Of a stretch of 64,000 nucleotides of DNA, positions 35,242-44,340 are shown in pieces. The notes beneath the pieces are model-generated. The model ran no database searches. It was not told where the DNA came from and was given only the letters and a program-made list of their open reading frames with translations. How positions within the stretch are numbered: the first letter of the stretch is position 1; each line of letters opens with the position of its first letter. The stretch is from an uncultured Chloroflexota bacterium (GTDB taxonomy: Bacteria > Chloroflexota > Anaerolineae > Aggregatilineales > Phototrophicaceae). The stretch is from assembly GCA_937974245.1 (NCBI GenBank), contig CALJKV010000105.1:62001-126000 (forward strand), read 5' to 3'. Position numbers and translations under genes: made by a program.

Positions 35242-37005
35242 ATGACGAACTTTAACTCCAGTGAAACGATGCCGATGTCCGAAATTCAACGGCTGCGCAC
35301 CGCCGTGAACGAGGTGATGACGGCACTCCATAACCAGCAGGAAATGCTGCGGGTACGGGGCATGGACTTACCCCCCGGCACCGAACATAATCTCCAGAAT
35401 ATTGACGAAGACCTGGCCGGTCTGGAAAGCAAGATTGCCAGCGAAGAAACCGAACTCCTGCAACTGCGTTCCCTGGCGGCAACTTCCGCCCTGGTGAATT
35501 CCTCGCTTGATCTGAACACCGTGCTGACCAGTGCGATGGACGAGATGATTAAGCTGGTGGGGGCGGAGCGCGGCTATATCATCCTGCGCGATACCGATAC
35601 CGGCGAACTCGATTTCCGGGTTGGCCGCGATTTGGATGCCGAATACAGCGCCACCAGTGGCGTGAACTTTGAGGGCAGCAGCACGGTATTGAATGAGGTA
35701 TTAGCAACCAGTACGCCGTTACTCACCGACAATGCCTATAAAGACCCGCGTATGCAGGATAACCTGAGCGTCGCGTCTATATCGCTGCGATCAGTGCTGT
35801 GCGTACCGCTCACCTATAAAGATACAACCATTGGCGCTGTGTATGTGGACAACCGGCTGCGTACCGGTGTTTTTAGTAACCGTGAACTCAATTTGCTCGT
35901 GACCTTCGCCAACCAATCCGCCGTCGCTATTGAAAACGCTCGTCTGTTTGCGCGGGTGCAGTCCAACCTGGCGGAAATCACCGACATGCGCCAGTTAATG
36001 GGCAACGTCTTTGACTCGATTGGCAGCGGCGTGATTACCACTGACGCTGAACGACAGGTCACGACGTTTAACCCGGCGGCTGCCGATATTCTGGCGTGTT
36101 CGGCGGAACAGGCCATCGGCCACTCGCTGCAATCCGTACTGCCAAAATTAAGCGCCGATTTTGATGAACATCTGCAAACCGTACTCCAAAGTGACCAGAC
36201 ACAGACCATTAAGGGTGAAGCCGTCCTGCACGGCAAAGGCCGCATGGCGCTTAGCCTCAAGTTGAATCCACTCAAAGACTCGCAGCACCAGACCATTCAG
36301 GGCGTGGCGATTGTGCTGGATGACCTGACTGAACAGCAGGAACGGGAAGAAAAACTCAATATCATGGGACGCTATCTTCCCCCCGCGATGATCGCCAACA
36401 TCCACCAGGTCGCCCAGATTGACCTGGGCGGCGAACGGCGGGAAGTCACCTGCATGTTTGTGGATGTGCGGACGATTTACAGCTTCCCGACGGACCCACA
36501 CCAGATGATGGAGATGCTTAACGAGTACCTGACTGTCGCCACCGATTGTATTCATGCCGTTGACGGTATCGTTGATAAGTACAATGGTAACGAAGTGATG
36601 GTGTTATTCAATTCACAATTTAACCCACAGTCCGATCATCCCCTGCGGGCGATTGAAGCGGCGCTTCTCATGCGGGCTGCTTATCAAGACCTGTATCGCA
36701 AACACGGCATTGATCCCCAGCCACATTACTACCGGGTGGGGATTCACAGCGGTGTCGCGACGTTGGGAAATGTGGGCAGCATCAACCGGCGCGATTTTAC
36801 TGCGTTAGGCGATACCATTAATCTCTCCCACCGCATCCTGGAGAACGCCAAACCGGGCCAGATTATCATCAGTGAGGACTGTCGGGGGTATATCGAACGG
36901 TTGACACAGGGTATCCCGGAACATCTTCAGCTTGAAGAGCGCCAGGCGATTAAAGCCAAAGGACGCCAGCAGTTCACACCTATCTACGAGGTCTATAAAG
37001 CGTAA
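35242..37005 (+). CDS. GAF-PAS-class III nucleotide cyclase, C2-like (metal Asp lost)
   Basis: A 587-residue soluble signalling protein. Residues 1-75 are helical, a GAF domain covers about 85-235, a PAS domain about 250-365, and a class III cyclase catalytic domain about 392-575. In the cyclase domain the first metal Asp is present (D408 in FVDVR), the lysine for the base is present (K446), but the second metal Asp is replaced by Asn: the usual DKxxGDxxM reads DKYNGNEVM with N450 (codon AAC). Thr520, and the transition-state pair N527 and R531 (GDTINLSHR), are intact. Alone it should be poorly active or inactive. Its stop codon overlaps by one base with the start of a paralogous gene that has the opposite defect. 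Confidence 0.88.
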   Translation: MTNFNSSETMPMSEIQRLRTAVNEVMTALHNQQEMLRVRGMDLPPGTEHNLQNIDEDLAGLESKIASEETELLQLRSLAATSALVNSSLDLNTVLTSAMDEMIKLVGAERGYIILRDTDTGELDFRVGRDLDAEYSATSGVNFEGSSTVLNEVLATSTPLLTDNAYKDPRMQDNLSVASISLRSVLCVPLTYKDTTIGAVYVDNRLRTGVFSNRELNLLVTFANQSAVAIENARLFARVQSNLAEITDMRQLMGNVFDSIGSGVITTDAERQVTTFNPAAADILACSAEQAIGHSLQSVLPKLSADFDEHLQTVLQSDQTQTIKGEAVLHGKGRMALSLKLNPLKDSQHQTIQGVAIVLDDLTEQQEREEKLNIMGRYLPPAMIANIHQVAQIDLGGERREVTCMFVDVRTIYSFPTDPHQMMEMLNEYLTVATDCIHAVDGIVDKYNGNEVMVLFNSQFNPQSDHPLRAIEAALLMRAAYQDLYRKHGIDPQPHYYRVGIHSGVATLGNVGSINRRDFTALGDTINLSHRILENAKPGQIIISEDCRGYIERLTQGIPEHLQLEERQAIKAKGRQQFTPIYEVYKA

Positions 37006-38822
37006 TGTTTAACGACTTTAATCCTGAATCCCTGGAAGAAACCGCGAAAATCCGCAAAGCGGAGATTACCTCGCAGGAGCAGATTCGTCAGTTGAGCCAG
37101 CGGGCAAACGATTTGATTGACCTGCTGCGTCACCAGCGTGATATCCTGCGAACCCGCGGGATGAATCTGCCGTCCGGTTCGCTCGATAGCCTGAAGATGC
37201 TGCGTACCCACCTCGATAAACTCGCCAATAACCTCGGCCATTCCCTGACCGAGTTGCGGCAGTACCGGGCATTGACGGTTACGGCTTCCCTCATCAACTC
37301 GTCGCTCGACACCAACGAAGTGTTGAATCAGGTGATGGACACCGTCATCCGGCTGACCGGCGCGGAACGGGGCTATATCGGCCTCAAGAACCGGCTCACA
37401 AGCGAAATGGAATACCCGGTGCAGCGCGGCATGGATCGGGAACAGTTATCAAAGGATGAATTCAGCGTCAGCACGACGATTGTTAATCAGGTCGCCAATA
37501 CTGGCGAAGCAGTCCTGACCGATAATGCCAGCCAGGACAGCCGCTGGCAGGGACATCAGAGCATCGTCGGTTTTCAACTCCGCAGCATTATGGCTGTGCC
37601 GCTGGAAGTCCGTTCTCAGATCATCGGTGTCGTTTACTGCGATAACCGCATCATGTCCGGCGTGTTCAAGCAGCAGGAACTGGATTTGCTCACCGCATTC
37701 GCGCAGCAGGCGGCAGTTGCTATTGAGAACGCGCGTTTGTTCGAGGACCTCAACCAGCAATTGCAGCAGATGACCGATCTGCGCGACATGATGAACAACA
37801 TATTCACGTCTATCAGCAGCGGTATCATCACGATAGACGCGCATGGCGTGGTTAGCTATGTCAACGCAGCGGTGGAAGACATCCTCGCCCAGAACCAGGA
37901 GGCGCTCCTGGGGCATTCACTGGATGAAGTGTTCCCGCCGTATGACGCCGATTTTCACCAGACATTGGCCCAGGTATTCCAGACCGGCAGCCGGGCAATA
38001 CACGAGGTAGAAACGGTTGTAACCGGATTGGGGCCGCGCATCTGGAATGTGATTATGAGTCCGCTGCAAGGCGATTCCGGCGGGAACGGGCAGGGTGTCG
38101 TCATCATGGTGGACGACCTGACCGACATTAAAGAGCATGAGACCCGCTTTGGCCTGGTCAGCCGCTATATGCCGCTGGCGCTGGTCGAAAACATCCGCCA
38201 CCTGGATGAAATTGACGTGGGAGGCCAGCAGCGCGAGATCAGCGTCTTGCAATCGGACGTGCGCGGCTTTACCAGTTTCAGCGAACGGTTAGCGCCGGAA
38301 GAGCTGATGCGCGTCATTAATCGTTACCTGAGCCTCGCCAGCGATGCCATCAATCTGTACGAAGGTGTCGTGGATAAATACCTGGGCGATGCTGTCACTG
38401 GCCTGTTCAACACCCAGTTCAACCCCCAGCAAGACCACGCCCTGCGTGCTGTCCGCGCCGCCATGAGTATGCGTTATGACCTGCTGGCGCTGCATGAGGA
38501 TATGCCGGAAGATCAACGCCTGTTCTATGGCATTGGCGTGCATACCGGTATGGTAGTGATGGGCAACGTCGGCAGCAATGACCGTAAAGAGTTTTCGGCG
38601 TTGGGCGACGCGATGGGGCTGGGCAAGCTGCTCCAGGAAAACGCCCAGGGAGGCGAAGTCCTCATCAGCTCAGCGACGTATGCCCTCGTGCAGGACTACT
38701 TCGCATGTGAGTCGCTCCCCCCGCGCAAGAATGGCGGGCGCGAGGATTTCACCGTGATGTACCGGGTGGTAAAGCACAAACCGCGCACTGGCCCGCTCAA
38801 CCTGGATGACCTGGATTTTTAG
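37005..38822 (+). CDS. GAF-PAS-class III nucleotide cyclase, C1-like (Asn/Arg lost)
   Basis: Paralogue of the gene before, 605 residues, same layout: N-terminal helix, GAF (about 95-245), PAS (about 260-375), class III cyclase (about 402-590). Here both metal Asps are present, D418 in QSDVRGFTSF and D462 in DKYLGDAV, and so is K458. The transition-state pair is missing: where N and R are expected after GD (positions +3 and +7 from D535) the sequence has G538 and L542 (GDAMGLGKLL). Together with the gene before it could form a heterodimer with one complete active site, as in animal adenylyl cyclases. The start overlaps the upstream stop (TAATG); a terminator follows. Confidence 0.88.
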   Translation: MFNDFNPESLEETAKIRKAEITSQEQIRQLSQRANDLIDLLRHQRDILRTRGMNLPSGSLDSLKMLRTHLDKLANNLGHSLTELRQYRALTVTASLINSSLDTNEVLNQVMDTVIRLTGAERGYIGLKNRLTSEMEYPVQRGMDREQLSKDEFSVSTTIVNQVANTGEAVLTDNASQDSRWQGHQSIVGFQLRSIMAVPLEVRSQIIGVVYCDNRIMSGVFKQQELDLLTAFAQQAAVAIENARLFEDLNQQLQQMTDLRDMMNNIFTSISSGIITIDAHGVVSYVNAAVEDILAQNQEALLGHSLDEVFPPYDADFHQTLAQVFQTGSRAIHEVETVVTGLGPRIWNVIMSPLQGDSGGNGQGVVIMVDDLTDIKEHETRFGLVSRYMPLALVENIRHLDEIDVGGQQREISVLQSDVRGFTSFSERLAPEELMRVINRYLSLASDAINLYEGVVDKYLGDAVTGLFNTQFNPQQDHALRAVRAAMSMRYDLLALHEDMPEDQRLFYGIGVHTGMVVMGNVGSNDRKEFSALGDAMGLGKLLQENAQGGEVLISSATYALVQDYFACESLPPRKNGGREDFTVMYRVVKHKPRTGPLNLDDLDF

Positions 38823-38882
38823 AAGCACGGGCAGAATAGTGTTGAGTCTTGAGTCAGAAGCTATAAGTGTGAAGTAAACGGT

Positions 38883-38910
38883 AAGGGTGCAAAGATTGCG
38901 CCCTTATTTT
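38883..38910 (+). terminator. Terminator of the cyclase pair
   Basis: AAGGGTGCAA at 38883-38892 pairs with TTGCGCCCTT at 38896-38905 (one G-U pair) across AGA, followed by ATTTT. It is 60 bases behind the second cyclase stop codon. Confidence 0.75.
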
Positions 38911-38967
38911 CTGTCAGATGCGTAACTTCTAACACTACTTGGTCACTTGTTTACAGGATAACGTCCG

Positions 38968-40113
38968 GTGATAACCCGTTATATAGCCTCACTTGATACG
39001 TTCAGCATCAGCGATCAGAAAGATGCTTTCCGCCTCCATCATCATCTGCTCCGGTTGGCTCTATTGCCAACGTTAATATTTGTCTGTCTGATTCTTCTAC
39101 CCACAACGGCAATAGCACAGGAAATGACGCCCACACCCCCGCCGCCCACACTTGAACTCGAAATAGCCTGTATGCTGGATACCAATCCGGTCTGGTCACC
39201 GGACAGCCAGCGCATTGCTTTTGTTTCCGGGAGATCGGGCAACTCGGATATATGGGTCATGGATGCCGATGGCACAAATCTCCAAAACATTACGAATACA
39301 AGCGACGCTAATGAATTTAACCCGGTCTGGTCGCCGGATGGTCAATGGATCGTTTTCTTATCAGGACCTTTCGGTAATGCCAGTATCTGGGTGGTGAACC
39401 CTGATGGAATGAAACTTGTGAATCTGAGCGAAGGTGATATGGTGTCTGCCGCAAGTCCGGCCTGGTCACCCGATGGAAAGTATCTTGCGATTCCGCTCTT
39501 GCAAGGTGGTGTTTGGGTGGTCAATATGCAGACTTTTGAGCGAACAAACATCACAGCGGCCAGTGACGAAGCGTATAAATGGCCGAGTTGGTCGCCGGAT
39601 GGACAACAGATTGCTTTGACAACCTATGACAATGACAGGGTGCTTATTGCGAATGTAGATGGATCGGGTATAACGCTATTGAATGACACTAAATTTAACA
39701 TCAGGGCGGATTGGTCACCGGTTAATCAACTCATCCTGGTTTCCCATGCCGTTGAGCTTGGTGGCAATATGGATGTTTGGTTGATAGACAGCGATACTTT
39801 CGAGGTTGTCAACCTAACCGAAGATTATGATGGATATAATTATGGGCCGATCTGGTCGCCGGATGGCAGCATGATTGTCTTCCAGTCTGACCGAGAAGAA
39901 CGAAACGACATCTGGCGGATGGATGCCGACGGCGGAAATCTGATTAACCTGACATCAGAAATTGTGGGATCAATTTGGTTACCGGCGTGGTCGCCGGATG
40001 GACAAAAGGTGGCTTTTCGTATCCATCACGAATCTACTAGCACGATCTGGGTGGTGGATGCCGATGGCACGAATCCGATCAATCTTTCAGCGGTTATCCC
40101 GTGTGTTGAATAG
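38968..40113 (+). CDS. Secreted PD40/TolB-like propeller protein
   Basis: A 381-residue protein with a GTG start (AGGA nine bases upstream) and an N-terminal signal peptide: charged leader, then LALLPTLIFVCLILLPTTAIAQ ending near residue 50 as a cleavage-type site, followed by a short Pro-rich linker. From about residue 65 to the end, PD40 repeats (WSPDG followed by strands and MDADGTN) make a propeller of six to seven blades. It resembles the protein at 25922-27079 in design. It is presumably an extracellular binding module; no enzymatic motif. Confidence 0.8.
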   Translation: MITRYIASLDTFSISDQKDAFRLHHHLLRLALLPTLIFVCLILLPTTAIAQEMTPTPPPPTLELEIACMLDTNPVWSPDSQRIAFVSGRSGNSDIWVMDADGTNLQNITNTSDANEFNPVWSPDGQWIVFLSGPFGNASIWVVNPDGMKLVNLSEGDMVSAASPAWSPDGKYLAIPLLQGGVWVVNMQTFERTNITAASDEAYKWPSWSPDGQQIALTTYDNDRVLIANVDGSGITLLNDTKFNIRADWSPVNQLILVSHAVELGGNMDVWLIDSDTFEVVNLTEDYDGYNYGPIWSPDGSMIVFQSDREERNDIWRMDADGGNLINLTSEIVGSIWLPAWSPDGQKVAFRIHHESTSTIWVVDADGTNPINLSAVIPCVE

Positions 40114-40145
40114 GTGTCGTGTGCCCTGATAACCGCCAATACGAC

Positions 40146-41468
40146 TTATAGAGTCTCCACACCGGCAGCAGGCTGCGGGTCACGCACGTAGCGCACCGTC
40201 ACGAATAACGCGATCAACGCCATCAGCAGTGCCACCACGAACAACGCCTCGTACCCTAACGACTGGGCAATTGTCCCGGCCAGCAGCGGTGCAATCAGCG
40301 AGGTAACAGCCGCAACGGTGTTGAACAACCCGGCGTAGATCGGGCGCTTATCCGGCGTGGCATACCCCACAACCCAGTTGAGATAACTCATAAACAGGTT
40401 GCTCACCACCAGCCCGGCGATGAAAAAACCAGCATACAGTGGGACTGGCCCAACGACGCTCGCCAGCAGGGCGCTGATAGGCAGGAGCGGCCCCGCCCCT
40501 AGTGCCAGCCGGATATACAGCAGGTTATGGCGTGCGCCCAGCCACGAATACAGCAGCGCCCCGGTCACACTGCCGGTGGTCTGCATCGCCAGGAAGACCG
40601 GAACCGCCGTCGCGCTGGTCAAACCGAGTTGGGTCGTGGCAAAACCAATGTAAAACGGCCCGGCCATGATAAACAGGTTGGAGAACATCCGCACGATCAC
40701 CATTGCCCGGAATGACGAATCGTGCCGCAGCACGCGCCCCAGGTCAGGCAGGAACTCGCGCAGCGGCGGGACTTCCTTAACCGCCTTGCCCCCCGGCAGT
40801 TCGTGAATGAAAAGCGTGGGCAGGATGGACAGTGCAAACAGCACCCCGGCAGCGCCAAAGAGCAGAGCATAATTGTTAGGGAATTCCGGCCCGGAGTCGC
40901 TCAGAATCTGCCCGATGAGCGGGGAAAGCCCCAGCATAATCAGGCCGGTGAGGGCGGACATAATGCCGAAGAACCGCGCCCGCCAACGGCCGTCCAGACT
41001 GCTCCCGGTCAGATCGGCCCAGGGGACACCCACCAGGCCATCCCCTACCGCCGCAATACCGTAGCAGATGAGGAACGCCGCCAGGATCAACCCGGTACGT
41101 TCCTTCCCCAGGACGACAATCAGGATAGCAAACAGCAGAATAACAAACCGCACCGGGATATTCGGCCCGACAAACCACCACTTCTTGCGGGCCGCCCGCA
41201 CCACGTACCGCGCTACAAATAACTGCGGCAGCAGCCAGCCAATATCAAACAGGCTGCTGGAAAGCCCGATCAGGATTTCTGAATTCGTCAGGTGGCGGAT
41301 AAAGTCGGGAATCACCGTCGTTGTACCGATCAGGTTGATCGCCACCATGAACAGGGTGCCATCCATCAGGAAAAATAAGAAATTACGCCGGTAAACCTGT
41401 TCGCGTTGAACAGGCGTAACCGTTTGGTCTACCGATTCGATCAGCATAATGGGTGATGAGAGCCTCAC
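40146..41468 (-). CDS. MFS transporter, Bcr/permease-like
   Basis: A 12-helix major facilitator of up to 440 residues. Loop signatures are weak; a PxxRxxxxxxG-like block is not obvious, but the helix pattern and the repeat of the two halves are clear. Its start GTG overlaps the stop of the queuosine transporter gene (GTGA), which would couple them; an ATG seven codons further in (41447) is an alternative start. It converges with the PD40 gene, 32 bases away. Substrate unknown. Confidence 0.8.
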   Translation of the reverse strand: MRLSSPIMLIESVDQTVTPVQREQVYRRNFLFFLMDGTLFMVAINLIGTTTVIPDFIRHLTNSEILIGLSSSLFDIGWLLPQLFVARYVVRAARKKWWFVGPNIPVRFVILLFAILIVVLGKERTGLILAAFLICYGIAAVGDGLVGVPWADLTGSSLDGRWRARFFGIMSALTGLIMLGLSPLIGQILSDSGPEFPNNYALLFGAAGVLFALSILPTLFIHELPGGKAVKEVPPLREFLPDLGRVLRHDSSFRAMVIVRMFSNLFIMAGPFYIGFATTQLGLTSATAVPVFLAMQTTGSVTGALLYSWLGARHNLLYIRLALGAGPLLPISALLASVVGPVPLYAGFFIAGLVVSNLFMSYLNWVVGYATPDKRPIYAGLFNTVAAVTSLIAPLLAGTIAQSLGYEALFVVALLMALIALFVTVRYVRDPQPAAGVETL

Positions 41469-42175
41469 ATTTCCAGACGGAAGGGATTGAAGCGCGTGTC
41501 GTAGTCGTAATAGTCTTCCTGCTCGGCGTGTTTGAGCGCCTTGATAATCTGCAGGGTCAGCGGCGTGAATACCACTTCAATCCCCACCTTGAGGATGTAA
41601 TTGGTCACGATCAGGCTGACGAGGATTTCCGGGGGGAACACGCCTAAGGCCGTCGCAATCAGGAAGAACGACAGGGTATCTACCGCCTGCCCGACGAGCG
41701 TGCTGCCGATTGTCCGTCCCCACACCCAGCGCCCTTTGGTAGCAATCTTCATCTTCGCCATCACATAGCTGTTGCTGAACTCGCCCACCCAGTAAGCGGC
41801 AAGACTGGCAACCACCAGCCCGCTTACCCCGCCCAGGATGGCATCATAGGCGCTTTGCCCGGCATATCCCTGCCACTCAGCCTCACCCGGCAGTACACCC
41901 GCCAGCCATACGAAAAAGCCCATCAGCGCGGTAGCGGCGAAGCCCATCCAGATCACCCGCCGCGCCCGCCGGTAGCCGTAGACTTCCGTCAGGATGTCCC
42001 CGAAAATGTAGGAAATCGGGAATACCAGCGTCCCGGCGTCAAAGATGAGAGCAATCGGGCCAAGCGCCGCGCCCAGGTCAATAATCTTGGCGCTGCTCAA
42101 GAGATTGCTCAACAGCAGCACGGTGACGAACAGTGCCATCACCATGTCAAAATACTTGTATTGTCGTCGTTCCAT
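41465..42175 (-). CDS. Queuosine precursor transporter (YhhQ / QPTR family)
   Basis: An integral membrane protein of 236 residues. It matches the YhhQ family, which imports queuine precursors (preQ0/preQ1) for tRNA modification. Markers are LLLSNLLSSAKIIDLG at the first helix, FPISYIFGDILTEVYGYRRAR, and SLIVTNYILKVGIEVVFTPLT near the C-terminus. I chose the ATG at 42173-42175 (MERRQYKYFD), the usual family start; a TTG at 42217 would overlap the cdsA end. Members of the same strand are cdsA upstream and an MFS gene downstream; the three probably form an operon. Confidence 0.9.
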   Translation of the reverse strand: MERRQYKYFDMVMALFVTVLLLSNLLSSAKIIDLGAALGPIALIFDAGTLVFPISYIFGDILTEVYGYRRARRVIWMGFAATALMGFFVWLAGVLPGEAEWQGYAGQSAYDAILGGVSGLVVASLAAYWVGEFSNSYVMAKMKIATKGRWVWGRTIGSTLVGQAVDTLSFFLIATALGVFPPEILVSLIVTNYILKVGIEVVFTPLTLQIIKALKHAEQEDYYDYDTRFNPFRLEM

Positions 42176-42200
42176 GACCGTCACATTCGTCCGCGTGGTT

Positions 42201-43058
42201 TTAAAGTGCGACACCAATCAGCGAGAGGAAAAGATAGCATAATGTCGTGACAACCACCAGGGCGTCTATTCGATCCAGCACGCCGCCATGACCCGGAAAA
42301 ATATCCAGTCCGGCAAGATGCGAGTCTTTAATGTGGAAGAAGCGCTTTATAGCCGACTCGAACAGATCACCCATCACCGCCACCGGGGGCGCGATGCAGA
42401 TCATCACCAGTGCCAGGAGTGATACTTTGCCCCCCGCCGCCAGGAAGATGAATGCGCTCACTATCCCGCCAATCACCCCGATAACCGCCCCTTCGACTGT
42501 CTTTTTGGGGGAAAGCACCGGGGCCAGCGGCGTCTTACCAAAGCGTCTCCCGCCGAAATAAGCGAACGTATCCGTTCCCCAGGTGAGCGCCAGCACGACC
42601 ATCAGCCAGGTCAGGCCGTCCGGCAGCCCCCGAATGGCGATGAGGAAGGCACTGGGGAAACCGATGTATAACACCCCCGCCAGCGTCATACCCGTTTGCA
42701 GGAGGCTGCGGCGGATTTGCCGGGGATGTCGGAGCATTTCGAGCAGGAAAGTGATACTAACCGCCAGCGCCAGCGCCAGGACCCACAACGCCGGGATACC
42801 CAGGTGGAATGCCAGCACCACCGCCAGCGTCGTGGGCACAGCCACAATTGCACTGCCCTGAATGTCCTGCCCGTGCGCCAGAACACAGAATTCCAGTGTG
42901 CCAATCGCTGCAATCAGCCCGATGAGGATGGTCATCGGCCAGCCACCCAGGTAGGCTGCCAGCAGGGCAATCGGAAGTCCAATTAGCGCGGTTGTCACGC
43001 GCTGGTTAAAATTCGCCATATCAGATTGGGATTTTTCTTGACCAGATAAAGTAGACAT
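42201..43058 (-). CDS. cdsA: Phosphatidate cytidylyltransferase
   Basis: Makes CDP-diacylglycerol from phosphatidic acid and CTP, the branch point of phospholipid synthesis. A protein of 285 residues with about eight helices. The family signature near the C-terminus is present: SAIKRFFHIKDS, then DIFPGHGGVLDRIDAL, which holds the metal-binding Asp. TWGTDTFAYFGGRRFGKTPL is also a family block. The start at 43058 is preferred; an ATG 13 codons further in is an alternative. It is upstream of the queuosine transporter gene on the same strand. Confidence 0.93.
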   Translation of the reverse strand: MSTLSGQEKSQSDMANFNQRVTTALIGLPIALLAAYLGGWPMTILIGLIAAIGTLEFCVLAHGQDIQGSAIVAVPTTLAVVLAFHLGIPALWVLALALAVSITFLLEMLRHPRQIRRSLLQTGMTLAGVLYIGFPSAFLIAIRGLPDGLTWLMVVLALTWGTDTFAYFGGRRFGKTPLAPVLSPKKTVEGAVIGVIGGIVSAFIFLAAGGKVSLLALVMICIAPPVAVMGDLFESAIKRFFHIKDSHLAGLDIFPGHGGVLDRIDALVVVTTLCYLFLSLIGVAL

Positions 43059-43161
43059 AATATTTTATCAAATGAGCATTCCCGGTTTCTACCGGCACAG
43101 GTCTATTCAATTACTATTGTAACGAACAAGCGGATATTATGCATAATCCACATTGGCGCTC

Positions 43162-44340
43162 ATGAATATTCTGCACATCACCCCTTACTATACCCCGGCG
43201 TATGCCTTCGGCGGCGTCGTGCGCTCCGTAGAAGGCATGACTCAGGCGTTAGCGGGGCGCGGTCACACCGTCACCGTACTGACCACTGATGCACTCCACC
43301 AATCCCGCCGCTACCCCGGCCCGCACGATGAAATGCTTAACGGCGTGCGAGTCGTGCGCGTGCCGAATCTCTCTCCCTGGCTGCGGGGGAAGCTGAACCT
43401 CTCCACACCCAGCAGGATGCATAAGGTCGCCCGGAATCTGCTGGACGGAATAGATGTGGTCCATTGCCACGAATTCCGCACCGTGGAAAATCTGCTGGTC
43501 ACACCGGTTGCCGCCCGCCTGGGAATCCCGCTGGTGCTTTCGCCACACGGTACGCTGTCCCTTACGACAGGGCGCAGCCGGGTGAAAGCTGCCTGGGATC
43601 GCCTGTTGAGTTCAGCGGTGGCGCTGCGCTTCGACCATGTCATCGGTCTGACAGCGGCGGAGGTCGAGGCGGTCAAAACGCTGTGGCCCGCTTTCGGGCG
43701 GCGGCGTATCCCGGCAACTTTCAGCTCGATTCCCAACGGCGTCAATCCGGCAGAATACGAGAACCTGCCGGGACGCCAGACTTTTCGCGCTCGCTACGGC
43801 TTGGGGAATGGGCCGGTCTGCCTGTTCATGGCGCGGCTGCATCCCCGCAAGGGGGCGCACCTGCTGGCTAAAGCCTTCCGGCAGGCGAACATCCCAGAGG
43901 CGCGGTTGGTGATCGCCGGGCCGGACGAAGGCGGGCGTGCTCTGATCGAGCCGTTTGTAGATGAACGGGTCATTCTGACCGGCTACGTGGGCGGAGAAGA
44001 GCGACTGGCGGCTTTCGCGGCGGCGGACGTTTTCGCGCTACCTGCTGTTGGCGAAGGGCTGCCGATGGTCGTGCTGGAGGCGTTGGCGGCGGGGCTGCCC
44101 GCCATCGTGTCGCCGGAGTGTTACCTGCCGGAAGTCGCCCAGTACGGTGCGGGACTCGAAGTCGAGCCGGAAGTAGACTCGTTGGTCGGGGCGCTGCGTC
44201 TGGTATTATTAGAGGGAGCGCGGCGGCAGGAGATGGGGATCGCTGCCCGCAGGCTCGTCAATGAACACTTTACCTGGTCGCAAATCGCGGCGGCACTGGA
44301 AGCCGTCTATGAGGACATGCAAAGGCATCACACACCATGA
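43162..44340 (+). CDS. GT4 glycosyltransferase
   Basis: GT-B fold retaining glycosyltransferase of 392 residues. The N-terminal half binds the acceptor (ITPYYTPAYAFGGVVRSVEGMTQAL). The C-terminal half has the typical donor-binding E-x7-E motif, in FALPAVGEGLPMVVLEALAAGLPAI, with E at both ends of the motif. These enzymes build surface polysaccharides from nucleotide sugars. The ATG at 43162 is preferred over a TTG at 43153. Its stop overlaps the SppA start (ATGA), so the two are coupled, without an obvious functional link. Confidence 0.9.
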   Translation: MNILHITPYYTPAYAFGGVVRSVEGMTQALAGRGHTVTVLTTDALHQSRRYPGPHDEMLNGVRVVRVPNLSPWLRGKLNLSTPSRMHKVARNLLDGIDVVHCHEFRTVENLLVTPVAARLGIPLVLSPHGTLSLTTGRSRVKAAWDRLLSSAVALRFDHVIGLTAAEVEAVKTLWPAFGRRRIPATFSSIPNGVNPAEYENLPGRQTFRARYGLGNGPVCLFMARLHPRKGAHLLAKAFRQANIPEARLVIAGPDEGGRALIEPFVDERVILTGYVGGEERLAAFAAADVFALPAVGEGLPMVVLEALAAGLPAIVSPECYLPEVAQYGAGLEVEPEVDSLVGALRLVLLEGARRQEMGIAARRLVNEHFTWSQIAAALEAVYEDMQRHHTP

